Below are positions 15,457-22,358 of a stretch of 64,000 bases of DNA, in pieces. Source of the stretch: a virus; IMG/VR virus record IMGVR_UViG_3300025264_000007, positions 1-64,000 of that record; one strand, written 5' to 3'. Position numbers and translations under genes: made by a program. Below the pieces are notes generated by a model. It was not told where the DNA came from and ran no database searches. It saw nothing but the letters and a program-made list of their open reading frames with translations. The stretch's first letter is position 1, and the number at the start of each line of letters is the position of its first letter.

Positions 15457-15954
15457 TTATGCGATACCTCCCATCCGATTTACTACTAGATTTTTTATTA
15501 GTACAAGTAACGCCCCTGCGGGCAGAAGAAAAAGACCCGCACTAGCTAGGGCGTTTATGAAGTTTAACTTTTCTTCCTCGGAAAGCCCCTCTCCCGCTTT
15601 CCACTTCTTCACGGCAACAACAAATGGCTCAACGCCTGATGCTAGTTTTTCCTTGAATACCCTAATGACGGGCTTAAGTTTGTCAAGGTTGCGGGAAATC
15701 CACTCTCCAACCCTTCCTTCTTCAAGTGCCTGTTCAAATCCCTCTAGGAGAAGGTTGCTATGTTCCGTGATCGGGCCCGACTTACCAGGCTTGGCAGCCT
15801 TCTGTGTAAAGGGGGGAGTGTTGGCGTTGCCACCGCTCCCTGCTAGCTTTACCATAGAAGCGAAAGTTCCTTTGGCATACTTTTGAAACTTGCCCTCGGC
15901 TGCGGCTTCGGTCACTGCCTTTCTCACCATCTCTCTTAGCTTCTCTTTTTTCAT
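15457..15954 (-). CDS. Small membrane-anchored protein, unknown
   Basis: I chose the ATG at 15952-15954, which overlaps the previous stop as TAATG; a longer reading lacks a start signal. The N-terminus (KKEKLREMVRKAVTEAAAEG) is again amphipathic with a V-T-E cut-like site. The C-terminal 40 residues read LSEEEKLNFINALASAGLF and then a hydrophobic span (LPAGALLVLIKNLVV). This could be a tail-anchored membrane protein. No family is assigned. Confidence 0.7.
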   Translation of the reverse strand: MKKEKLREMVRKAVTEAAAEGKFQKYAKGTFASMVKLAGSGGNANTPPFTQKAAKPGKSGPITEHSNLLLEGFEQALEEGRVGEWISRNLDKLKPVIRVFKEKLASGVEPFVVAVKKWKAGEGLSEEEKLNFINALASAGLFLLPAGALLVLIKNLVVNRMGGIA

Positions 15955-16076
15955 TATTTTTTTACCTGGGGGGTTACTTTCACCACCTCCCAAATCTTCT
16001 CAAGTTGCTTTTCTCTCATGAAGTGATCTTTCAAGAGTTCACGGATAATATCCCATTTTTTCATATTATTTTTCAT
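15954..16076 (-). CDS. 40-residue basic peptide, unknown
   Basis: The frame encodes a short helical, basic peptide (WDIIRELLKDHFMREKQLEKI). Its TAA overlaps the next ATG as TAATG, which supports translation. Two in-frame Met codons (16076 and 16064) are possible starts and neither has a good ribosome binding site. Confidence 0.5.
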   Translation of the reverse strand: MKNNMKKWDIIRELLKDHFMREKQLEKIWEVVKVTPQVKK

Positions 16077-16140
16077 GATCGGTTCCCACTTAAGTTTTAA
16101 GGGCTGAAATAAATAGTATATTTATTAACAAAAAACACAG

Positions 16141-16539
16141 TTAGCGTGTTTCCATCAGTGCCTTAAGAACCTGGGAAGAAATTACTTTATCTCCCGTTTT
16201 ATAAAATCCCGTGCTTATGACCAAGAACCTATTTGCTCCCAAGTCGCAACATAGGGAGATATCCACCTTGTAGGATGTTTTGTTGCCGAGCCGGGTTTCC
16301 GGAATCAAGGCGACTCGATCGTCGCCGTCACCGAGCCGTAAAATGTCGTCATAAAATACATCCATGGCTTGAAAGTGATGGATGCCTGATGCTGCGGCTA
16401 CCTTAGCTTTGGTGATGCGCTGGAGATTGCCGGCAATCCTCATATCGTCGCGCGACATATAGAATAGTGTGAGGGTCGAGGCAGTAATTAAAAGTAACAC
16501 AAACATCGTGACCATCAAGGCCATACCGCGTTTCTTCAC
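16141..16539 (-). CDS. PilX-like minor pilin / type IV pilus assembly protein
   Basis: This 132-residue protein starts MKKRGMALMVTMFVLLL, a class III signal-type N-terminus with KRG before a hydrophobic helix, followed by MSRDDMRIAGNLQRITKA. This matches the PilX N-terminal pattern of minor pilins (RGxALxxxL ... rMAGN). The C-terminal part is beta-rich with a CC pair. Minor pilins prime pilus assembly in the inner membrane. The phage copy may disturb or mimic host pili, for example to block superinfection by pilus-dependent phages. It overlaps its upstream neighbour by 4 nt. Confidence 0.75.
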   Translation of the reverse strand: MKKRGMALMVTMFVLLLITASTLTLFYMSRDDMRIAGNLQRITKAKVAAASGIHHFQAMDVFYDDILRLGDGDDRVALIPETRLGNKTSYKVDISLCCDLGANRFLVISTGFYKTGDKVISSQVLKALMETR

Positions 16540-16865
16540 CGACCCACCCCCACATTAATCATTAGGTTTCTTCGGGGAAGCGACGGAACATTAAATCTGT
16601 CTATAGAGAAAAGTTGTAGATTTTCCCTAATCCACGTTTCCGTTCTCTGCACACATTGGGAGCGCGGAGTGTTGGATCGGATGCAGATTGCTTCTTCTCT
16701 TTTAATTACCTGGCAATAGCAGCGCATGCGGTTTTGTAGTTCCTGCTCCGGCGAGAGTGTGACCCCTGCCGGCAAAGGAACGTTGGTGCCCGGAAGCCAC
16801 TTAGGGCAAGTCACCGGATTTAATCCAGCAAAAATAATCAGATATGTGGATAGAATAGAAGTCAT
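16536..16865 (-). CDS. Secreted Cys-containing protein beside the pilin gene
   Basis: This 109-residue protein has a short hydrophobic N-terminus (MTSILSTYLIIFAGLNP), Pro-rich centre and six Cys residues (TCPKW, RCYCQ, CIRS, QCVQ), suggesting an exported, disulfide-bonded protein. It is coupled to the PilX-like gene by a 4-nt overlap and follows an extended -10 promoter. The two may act together at the cell envelope. No family is recognised. Confidence 0.65.
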   Translation of the reverse strand: MTSILSTYLIIFAGLNPVTCPKWLPGTNVPLPAGVTLSPEQELQNRMRCYCQVIKREEAICIRSNTPRSQCVQRTETWIRENLQLFSIDRFNVPSLPRRNLMINVGVGR

Positions 16866-16903
16866 TGAAAAGCCTCATTATTTCTTGTAAGAAGATTTGT
16901 CTT

Positions 16904-16932
16904 ATTATAGCAAAGTTTTATAGGTTAGTTAA
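16904..16932 (-). promoter_or_regulatory. Extended -10 promoter of the pilin-like operon
   Basis: The -10 is a perfect TATAAT (16904-16909) preceded by TGC; a weaker -35 TTAACT lies 17 nt upstream (16927-16932). It would transcribe the two-gene unit 16865-16141. Confidence 0.75.
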
Positions 16933-16967
16933 AGGGGATCTCTTGGCTGCCCTCATCCGAATTTTTT

Positions 16968-17201
16968 TTAGTGATACTCATCGAACATCGACACCAAAAT
17001 CTTTCCTTGATAGTTGGGTAGCCCCGTATGATAGCTTAGGCCGTATTGTTGAATAACCTTTACAGCCTCAAACAGCATTTGTTGGCTGTTCCCCGTTATG
17101 ATTTCCACAAAGGCTCCGCTTTGTAACCAGCGTTCTAAAAAGCGCGCAACCACGTTGCCGACCTCATAATAAGTTAGCCCATGCAAATCAAGTGTAGGCA
17201 C
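16968..17201 (-). CDS. Stand-alone Smr domain protein
   Basis: This 77-residue protein has the Smr signature: LDLHGLTYYEV at the N-terminus, then FLERWLQSGAFVEIITGNS and a C-terminal IL-V strand. Smr domains are nucleases or nucleic-acid-binding modules acting on RNA or branched DNA and in ribosome rescue. The GTG start overlaps the previous stop as TAGTG. The usual HGxG-type second motif appears as ITGNS, so activity is uncertain. Confidence 0.8.
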   Translation of the reverse strand: MPTLDLHGLTYYEVGNVVARFLERWLQSGAFVEIITGNSQQMLFEAVKVIQQYGLSYHTGLPNYQGKILVSMFDEYH

Positions 17202-17350
17202 TACTCATCCCTCTCTAGTGCTTTTGCGCTGCGTGCCGCCCACGCTCCCATCCTACAACTATGCTTTAGCACAAAACATTGAAGCTTCCAGTTGATCGCT
17301 AAAATAGCGACGAAAAATTTTCTCTTCACCGCATTATATCGTTTTTTCAT
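17201..17350 (-). CDS. 49-residue basic protein, unknown
   Basis: An ATG behind AAAGGTGAGAG opens a 49-codon frame with a hydrophobic segment (FFVAILAINWKLQCFVL) flanked by basic residues, and its stop overlaps the Smr start. A small membrane-associated peptide is plausible. Nothing further is recognised. Confidence 0.55.
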   Translation of the reverse strand: MKKRYNAVKRKFFVAILAINWKLQCFVLKHSCRMGAWAARSAKALERDE

Positions 17351-17399
17351 CTCTCACCTTTAAACTCTCGTTTTTTCTTTGGAAATTTTTTTGTTACGG

Positions 17400-17624
17400 C
17401 TATTCATCGCTAATACCGCTAATCACTTCTACATGTTTAGTTCGCACCCAATAATCACGTTCCCCGCTGCGCACCTTGCAGTAATCGGATAACACAGCCC
17501 CTTGCTCAGATGGATCCTTGTCAAGGGTGCAGTCAACGGCAGTCATCAGCACTCCAATACCGGAGACTTGAGTGCCGTGCTTTCCGTAGTGAAACTTGAC
17601 CAAGTCGCCCACATTATACATCAT
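17400..17624 (-). CDS. GDLV-family small SH3-like protein
   Basis: This 74-residue protein reads YNVGDLVKFHYGKHG, IGVLMTAVDC and a final TKHVEVISGISDE. This is the layout of the family expanded at 50-55 kb: Gly-Asp-Leu-Val strand, central GVL strand, C-terminal EVIS. It overlaps the upstream member by 4 nt. The fold is probably a small beta-barrel (SH3, KOW or Tudor-like), as judged from the pattern. Confidence 0.8.
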   Translation of the reverse strand: MMYNVGDLVKFHYGKHGTQVSGIGVLMTAVDCTLDKDPSEQGAVLSDYCKVRSGERDYWVRTKHVEVISGISDE

Positions 17625-17848
17625 TCCGTCTGAGCTTTCGAAACCAAATAGAATTGGTCATAGCTCCAAAGATGTTTTTCACCAGTGGAGCAGACATAAC
17701 CATAAAAATGTTTTTTACTGCCGCCAACGGTGTCAACCACAAGTATAAGACCATCCGTTCCCAAGAGCGGTTTATCAGTGAGAGCGCAGTTAACTCGGCT
17801 AGCAGGCTTGAACCTAAGCAGGTCGCCCACGTCAAAATCCGTTATCAC
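17621..17848 (-). CDS. GDLV-family small SH3-like protein
   Basis: This 75-residue member reads FDVGDLLRFKPASR, GLILVVDTVG and a final FYLVSKAQTE. It overlaps both neighbours (17 nt upstream, 4 nt downstream), like other members. No enzyme motif is present. Confidence 0.8.
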   Translation of the reverse strand: MITDFDVGDLLRFKPASRVNCALTDKPLLGTDGLILVVDTVGGSKKHFYGYVCSTGEKHLWSYDQFYLVSKAQTE

Positions 17849-18050
17849 TCAACCACTCCTTATATTGCCGGCAATGCGATAAAAATACATAACCCGACCA
17901 AGTAGGGAATTGCACCGTAGCTTGATCAGCACCTTCTGGCCAAGTTCGGATCGGCAGTAAAGTGTTGGCGTCAAAGATATCGGTGATCACTCCGAACTCC
18001 TCACAGCCGCCCCCATATTGCCATACAATGAAGTTGCCGACGTCAAACAT
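17832..18050 (-). CDS. GDLV-family small SH3-like protein
   Basis: The likely start is the ATG at 18048-18050, giving MFDVGNFIVWQYGGGCEEFGVITD; the longer reading from 18071 would add an improbable extension. The overlap with the upstream member is then 8 nt (ATGTTTGA). The family glycine is followed by Asn instead of Asp. Confidence 0.75.
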   Translation of the reverse strand: MFDVGNFIVWQYGGGCEEFGVITDIFDANTLLPIRTWPEGADQATVQFPTWSGYVFLSHCRQYKEWLSDNGF

Positions 18051-18276
18051 TATGTGACCAAGTGCCGGCATGTTTTTGGGCTTTCTCTAGTTCATAGCTC
18101 ATGAACCATAATGGTAAGGAACTGCTGGGAAAAGATACTGCGTATTGGGTAACGGCTCCGGAGTCAAAGATTGCCTCTATCACGAGCCCGACCTCAGAAC
18201 GGTTGGAAAAAACTGAAGTGATGCTTTTGTGCCCGCCCGTGCGACGCCGACGAACGATATCTCCGGGCTTTATCAT
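18043..18276 (-). CDS. GDLV-family small SH3-like protein
   Basis: This 77-residue member reads MIKPGDIVRRRRTGG, VGLVIEAIFDSG, and a final FMSYELEKAQKH tail. It is the first gene of the four-member cluster and follows a TGC-TATAAT extended -10 element. Confidence 0.8.
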   Translation of the reverse strand: MIKPGDIVRRRRTGGHKSITSVFSNRSEVGLVIEAIFDSGAVTQYAVSFPSSSLPLWFMSYELEKAQKHAGTWSHNV

Positions 18277-18318
18277 GTAGTAACCGTTCCGAACATGCTG
18301 AGGATTTCTTTATAGTTT

Positions 18319-18327
18319 ATTATAGCA
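18319..18327 (-). promoter_or_regulatory. Extended -10 element of the 17.4-18.3 kb GDLV cluster
   Basis: TATAAT (18319-18324) is directly preceded by TGC. No good -35 hexamer is seen 16-17 nt upstream, so the extended -10 may carry the activity. It lies about 45 nt before the first GDLV gene of this cluster. Confidence 0.6.
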
Positions 18328-18385
18328 TACACTTGCGCAGCTTTCTAGCCTAGCCGGCGTACATTCTTTTTTTTCTTGTTTTTTT

Positions 18386-18583
18386 CTATGCGTGTGCTAG
18401 CTGTGCCCAGCCTGCAACCCTACAGAAGTGAGAGTGAGTTGGGTATTCCCAGAACTCTTCGTTTTCCATGAGCTTCTCGTAGGCAGCGTGTATCATGGGT
18501 GGGAGTTCTTCCCATACTTCATCGGCATCTGCTGCCAACTCCGGCAAAGATAAGCCAGCGTCGTGATTAAGTAGAGGGGTCAT
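18386..18583 (-). CDS. Small acidic protein, unknown
   Basis: I chose the ATG at 18581-18583 behind AAAGGAAGAAAAA, which overlaps the previous stop as ATGA. A longer frame begins with TTG and would read through the neighbour. The 65-residue product is acidic (ADADEVWEELPPMIHAAYEK) and ends in GWAQLAHA. No family is recognised. Confidence 0.65.
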   Translation of the reverse strand: MTPLLNHDAGLSLPELAADADEVWEELPPMIHAAYEKLMENEEFWEYPTHSHFCRVAGWAQLAHA

Positions 18584-18756
18584 TTTTTCTTCCTTTCTCT
18601 TTCGAGCTTTTCTATGAGTCTGCTTGCTAGCGTGTGTGCTAGCAGTTCCCGTGTATCGGGGGATGTTAGATGTTGACAATCATTTTTTAATACCTTCAAA
18701 AAGAAGGCTTTAGCTTTTCTGTGGTGTTTTTCTCTAAAGTATACTTCGTGTGACAT
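18580..18756 (-). CDS. 58-residue basic protein, unknown
   Basis: An ATG-started frame encodes a basic helical protein (YFREKHHRKAKAFFLKVLK at the start, RLIEKLERERKKK at the end). Its stop TGA overlaps the next ATG. There is no obvious ribosome binding site. It could bind nucleic acid; nothing specific is recognised. Confidence 0.55.
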   Translation of the reverse strand: MSHEVYFREKHHRKAKAFFLKVLKNDCQHLTSPDTRELLAHTLASRLIEKLERERKKK

Positions 18757-19024
18757 TTTAGTCTAATATCAAAAATCTCTAAAAATTAGCTATCCGTTGT
18801 GAACGTACCTAGCACAGACCGTACCCCCACCGGGGCGGGTGGGAGATACATTAGGGGGGCAGGCAGGGGCTCCCGTCTTGGCAGGATACTATAGCGGTTG
18901 CCGCTGTCAAGCTTTAAAGCTGGCAGGGGCTATCAGCAGCAGGCAGGCGTAGGCGCTGGCGTTGCTGGTGTTCGCTGTTACTCTCTCCTATAGTTTTCAT
19001 TCTTTTATTTGTTTCCCGCAAAAA
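18757..19024 (-). other. GC-rich intergenic leader with repeats
   Basis: This 268-nt gap has no convincing gene. It is markedly G+C-rich compared with its surroundings. It contains two copies of GGCAGGGGCT (on the plus strand, near 18861 and 18920), several GGCAGG units and a CCCACCC..GGTGGG hairpin. The coding strand also carries TTGACA followed at short distance by TATAGT, which is too close for a standard promoter. It separates the GC-rich VWA/MoxR genes from the small AT-rich genes. Confidence 0.4.
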
Positions 19025-20266
19025 CTAAGCGTCGATCGCGATCACACGCTCATTGGTTTGGAAGTAGGGGCGAGCAGCACCACGCTGGTCAGTCATCCAC
19101 ATGCGTTGGGCCTTGCACCGCTTGGGCTTGGGAGCTTCCATATCCGTCAGAATAATGACACCGTCAAAGCTATGCTTATTGACATAATCGGTGGGAGCAT
19201 CGAAGCAAGTGCCGCCGCAGGATACCCGCTCAGTCTTCTTGTTCTGCCCCTTCTTCCAGACGTAGACCTTATCCTCTGGCACCTCAGTATCAAAGGGGAT
19301 GACCGTGAACTCTGCCAGCTTTGCCAGCCCATTGAGTTCAGCGAAGAAGCTCTCTAGCATGTGATCGCTGACAGAGCCCGACTGGTCGATGGCAATGGCA
19401 ATCTTTGCCTGCCGCAGCACCTTCTTGCCAGGGTGGATGTAAGCGTAACGCTTGTTGATCCGCTTCACACTGGAGCGACGACTAGCACGCTGGCTGGTCT
19501 TGATGAAGTAGCGGAGCACCTTGCGCCAGTCTACCTTAGTCTCTAGTCTTTTTATAATCTCTTGTTTTACTTCCGCCGAAACCGAGCCCCAACCTTTAGC
19601 AGCTTGGCTAGCTTCTTGGGCAGCTTCTTTGAGCGCATTCTTGAGACGTTCCTGAGCCATCTGGTTAGCCTCTGCCGGCATGTTGCCGTCATCCCAACCG
19701 GAGTGGTCGTCAAAGCTACCAGGCTCGCCGGCACCACCGCTGTCGCCTGCCTCGCTGCCTTCACTACTGTCGCTACCTTCGCCGTCTTCGGTAGACTCGC
19801 CGCCATCACCGCCGGCAGAGCCTTCACCTTCTTCTTCGCCACCATCTTTCTTAATGTTGGCAAGGTACCACTCGGCACTCTCACCCGCAGGCAGATCAGC
19901 GAAGGGCCCGACACCAGGCATGCAAGCCAGTTCGGGCAGTTCATCTTTGAGGTGGCTGTTGATAGCCAGATCAGCCGCGATGTTCCACGTCTTATGGGGA
20001 ACGCCTTCAGGCTTGCGACTCGTAACATGTTCGAAGATCAAGTGGTAGAACTCATGCTTGAGAACACCCTTGACGTGCTTTTCGGAAAGACTGGCAAAGA
20101 ACTCGGGGTTGTAAACCATCTCGAACTGTGCCGTCTCAGGGTTCACACGCACACCCGCTGTTGGGATGGCAGTCGTAGAGATCTTTTCGATCCGACGGCT
20201 CAAGGCTGCGAAGAAGGGCTCTTCCATCAACAGTCTATAGGCGTGAAGGCTTAGATCAAAACTCAC
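19025..20266 (-). CDS. Putative metallopeptidase/VWA protein (DUF2201-like), MoxR partner
   Basis: This 413-residue protein has an N-terminal peptidase-like domain with LKHEFYHLIFEH (HEFYH at 71-75), an acidic Gly/Ser/Glu/Asp linker (about 140-205), and a C-terminal VWA-like domain with AIDQSGSVSD as MIDAS motif. This domain order is that of DUF2201-type proteins, which are encoded beside MoxR ATPases in bacteria. The MoxR-like ATPase is the adjacent upstream gene. It starts with GTG after GGGAGAGGCACT and has its own promoter. MoxR/VWA pairs act in maturation or chaperone-like remodelling of protein complexes; the phage target is unknown. Confidence 0.85.
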   Translation of the reverse strand: MSFDLSLHAYRLLMEEPFFAALSRRIEKISTTAIPTAGVRVNPETAQFEMVYNPEFFASLSEKHVKGVLKHEFYHLIFEHVTSRKPEGVPHKTWNIAADLAINSHLKDELPELACMPGVGPFADLPAGESAEWYLANIKKDGGEEEGEGSAGGDGGESTEDGEGSDSSEGSEAGDSGGAGEPGSFDDHSGWDDGNMPAEANQMAQERLKNALKEAAQEASQAAKGWGSVSAEVKQEIIKRLETKVDWRKVLRYFIKTSQRASRRSSVKRINKRYAYIHPGKKVLRQAKIAIAIDQSGSVSDHMLESFFAELNGLAKLAEFTVIPFDTEVPEDKVYVWKKGQNKKTERVSCGGTCFDAPTDYVNKHSFDGVIILTDMEAPKPKRCKAQRMWMTDQRGAARPYFQTNERVIAIDA

Positions 20267-20286
20267 AGTGCCTCTCCCTCATTCAT

Positions 20287-20314
20287 ATAATAGCATGGAT
20301 ACACTACTTGTCAA
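20287..20314 (-). promoter_or_regulatory. Sigma70-like extended -10 promoter
   Basis: The -35 is TTGACA (20309-20314), the spacer is 16 nt and the -10 is TATTAT (20287-20292) preceded by TGC. The spacer ends TATCCATGC, nearly identical to the MoxR promoter. Confidence 0.9.
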
Positions 20315-20332
20315 CTTTTATTTCGTTCCCTT

Positions 20333-20360
20333 AAAAACAAAACCCAGCGTTTGTGCTGGG
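20333..20360 (-). terminator. Rho-independent terminator after the MoxR gene
   Basis: The minus strand reads CCCAGC-ACAAAC-GCTGGG followed by TTTTGTTTTT, about 37 nt past the MoxR stop and just upstream of the VWA-gene promoter. MoxR and VWA genes are therefore separate transcription units. Confidence 0.92.
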
Positions 20361-20396
20361 TCTTGCCGATCTCAAAGGAGTCTGGAGAGAGAGGGA

Positions 20397-21440
20397 TCAG
20401 GCTCCCAAGATCTTGGAGAGGTGGGTTCCAACCGCTCCTTTGTTTGCCCCGTGGAAGTTGACCACGTTGCTTTGAATGCCGCCCGTGGAGATCACACTCC
20501 AGAGCTTCATGGCTGCTTCGCTAGGCAGGCTGACGAAGTAGTTAGCCAGGTTGGCAACTTCCTTCTCAGAGAGTTCCTTCTTGCAGACGTCTTCAGCCTC
20601 GACCTTTTCGATCATGGCACAGTGCTCGTTGAGCGAGAAGGCTTCCAGAGTTTCGCTGCGATCGCCAGCTAGCAGTTGGGCAACCGTCACAACCCGCTCG
20701 TAGTTCTGAGCGAAGTCGTTGAAGGCAACAGCCGCTTCGAAGCCGACGAAGCTTTGAGCCAAGGTGAACATGGCAGGGGAAGCTTCTTCCAGAAGATCAG
20801 CCTTTACCAGCACATCGTTCAGCCGATGCCAGGAGCGACGGCTGGGATAGCGTTTGTTGGGCTCAATGTCAGCGTTATGCTCAAGGTGAGCACGGTTCTG
20901 ATTGATGAAATCCCAGATGAGGCCATCAATATTTTCTTTGCCCCAAGCCAACCAATCTTCTACCGTGGGCTCAATGTCCCAGACCGACCAGCGATCGAGT
21001 TCAGCAGGATCCATCTCATTGACCTGATACTGCTCGCCATGCTCGCCGCCGTTGATGGCAGCGAACACTACGGTATCCGGGTGAAGATGATGACCGTTCA
21101 GCTTCCGGCTGTCGGTCAGTTCGAAAATCCCCTGCCGAACTTCTAGGGTAGCGCGGTCAACCTCGTCGAGGAAGAGCACAACCGGTTGCTCGCAGGATTC
21201 TTTGAACCAGTCAGGGGGATTGAAGGTGGTGCGATTGCCGTCAATGCTGGGAAGACCGACAAGGTCTCCCTCGGTCATTTGGCTGGCACGCCGTTCAACA
21301 ACAGGCAGTTCCATGTTGGCGGCCAACTGGTAAACAACCTGGCTCTTGCCGACACCGTGGCGACCACGGAGCAGAACTGGCAAGCGAGCAGCACTCACTG
21401 CGGGAGCCAGCTTGACAAAGGTTTTGAAGTCTACAGACAT
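20397..21440 (-). CDS. MoxR-family AAA+ ATPase
   Basis: This 347-residue ATPase has Walker A GRHGVGKS (26-33) and Walker B VVLFLDEVDRA, then a sensor region IFAAINGGEHGEQYQV and an SRRSWHRLNDVL segment near sensor 2. The family hydrolyses ATP to remodel or load cofactors into protein complexes, usually with a VWA-domain protein. That partner is the next gene. It has its own strong promoter and terminator. No defect is seen. Confidence 0.9.
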   Translation of the reverse strand: MSVDFKTFVKLAPAVSAARLPVLLRGRHGVGKSQVVYQLAANMELPVVERRASQMTEGDLVGLPSIDGNRTTFNPPDWFKESCEQPVVLFLDEVDRATLEVRQGIFELTDSRKLNGHHLHPDTVVFAAINGGEHGEQYQVNEMDPAELDRWSVWDIEPTVEDWLAWGKENIDGLIWDFINQNRAHLEHNADIEPNKRYPSRRSWHRLNDVLVKADLLEEASPAMFTLAQSFVGFEAAVAFNDFAQNYERVVTVAQLLAGDRSETLEAFSLNEHCAMIEKVEAEDVCKKELSEKEVANLANYFVSLPSEAAMKLWSVISTGGIQSNVVNFHGANKGAVGTHLSKILGA

Positions 21441-21464
21441 TGTTCTCTCCCTCTCTCCAACTGT

Positions 21465-21492
21465 ATAATAGCATGGATAGGGTATCTGTCAA
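21465..21492 (-). promoter_or_regulatory. Sigma70-like extended -10 promoter
   Basis: The -35 is TTGACA (21487-21492), the spacer is 16 nt and the -10 is TATTAT (21465-21470) with TGC before it. It drives the MoxR gene through a purine-rich ribosome binding site. Confidence 0.9.
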
Positions 21493-21765
21493 CTTTTAAA
21501 TGCACTTTTAACGCTTTTTTCTTGCGTTTTAAAGCCAATGGTGCTCGAATTGACAAAGACCCTTATACTATGTATTAGGCACCTCAAGACAAACGCCCCC
21601 AAACGCTGACAATATCTGACACACGCAGAAAACGTTGGTATTGCTGGATTTCTATTATCTTTTAACCATCCACAGCAGACAAACCAAACAGTTACAGCAC
21701 TGTGCAACTTTTGCAGTCAGTTCTGTCAACTATGCATCATTTATTTGCAGCAGGCAGAGAGCACC
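21493..21765. other. Non-coding gap upstream of the MoxR promoter
   Basis: No believable protein is encoded in these 273 nt. On the plus strand a TTGACA at about 21550 is followed by TATACT and TATTAG boxes, one of which (17-nt spacing to TATTAG) might form a promoter reading to the right. There is also an AACGC..GCGTT inverted repeat near 21510-21531. A small plus-strand RNA is possible but unsupported otherwise. Confidence 0.3.
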
Positions 21766-22239
21766 CTAGAACTTTAGTTTAGATAGGTCTGTGTTCTCTA
21801 TATAATCTTCTATAGATCCTGTATGATTCTCTGCCTCTTCTAGCATGTCGTAGATGGAAAATGTTTTATCTTTTTTGTTTGGTGCCGCATGAAGCTGACC
21901 TGAGAATATCCTGTGAACTGTAGAGGGATTAACCTTCATAGCCCAGAAGCGTTTAGAGAATGCTTTTGCAGTTTCCCTTGTGCTTAACCTATACTGTTGT
22001 TCCTTTATCCAGGCTATGTGCTTCTCGCTTAATTTATGCGTTCTTTGTTTTCTTTTTTTTGCGCGCCTTTGATTTGATGCTTTGGTGTCAGCATCATAAC
22101 ATTTTCTACAACGAGAGCGGAGACCGTCTTTAGCAGACTTGATCTTCGACTTGTAATAGTGTTCGACCGGCAACGTCTCTTTGCATTTTGTGCAAGTCTT
22201 AACGTGGTTGCCGCCCTCGTCGTAGAACGCATGTGGCAT
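21766..22239 (-). CDS. Zinc-ribbon plus HTH DNA-binding protein
   Basis: This 157-residue protein begins with a KTCTKCKETLPVEHYYK..RSRCRKCYDAD motif, the CxxC..CxxC zinc finger found at the N-terminus of many phage HNH endonucleases. The HNH core itself is missing. It continues with LSTRETAKAFSKRFWAMKV and STVHRIFSG, a helix-turn-helix-like region. It may be a transcription factor or a decayed homing-type protein. Confidence 0.7.
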   Translation of the reverse strand: MPHAFYDEGGNHVKTCTKCKETLPVEHYYKSKIKSAKDGLRSRCRKCYDADTKASNQRRAKKRKQRTHKLSEKHIAWIKEQQYRLSTRETAKAFSKRFWAMKVNPSTVHRIFSGQLHAAPNKKDKTFSIYDMLEEAENHTGSIEDYIENTDLSKLKF

Positions 22240-22241
22240 CG

Positions 22242-22358
22242 CTACTCGCGGTTATTGTTATTGAAGCTTTTGGCAGTGAACGCGAGAAACTCAAAGGCTA
22301 GCTTAGTCACAAAAAAGCCTCCCACCAACGCAGCGGCAATTACGATTGCCGTTTTCAT
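22242..22358 (-). CDS. 38-residue membrane peptide
   Basis: The peptide is MKT followed by a hydrophobic span (AIVIAAALVGGFFVTKLAF) and a polar Asn-rich tail. Its ATG overlaps the SlyD stop as ATGA, which supports translation. It resembles the other tiny one-span peptides of this genome. Confidence 0.6.
   Translation of the reverse strand: MKTAIVIAAALVGGFFVTKLAFEFLAFTAKSFNNNNRE

Noticed and set aside
19562-20254. Long plus-strand frame opposite the VWA gene
   Set aside because: It is the antisense shadow of the acidic, low-complexity part of the VWA protein; the minus frame has motifs and a ribosome site.
21489-21707. Minus-strand 72-codon frame
   Set aside because: It overlaps the MoxR promoter -35, has no ribosome site and a composition unlike the other genes.
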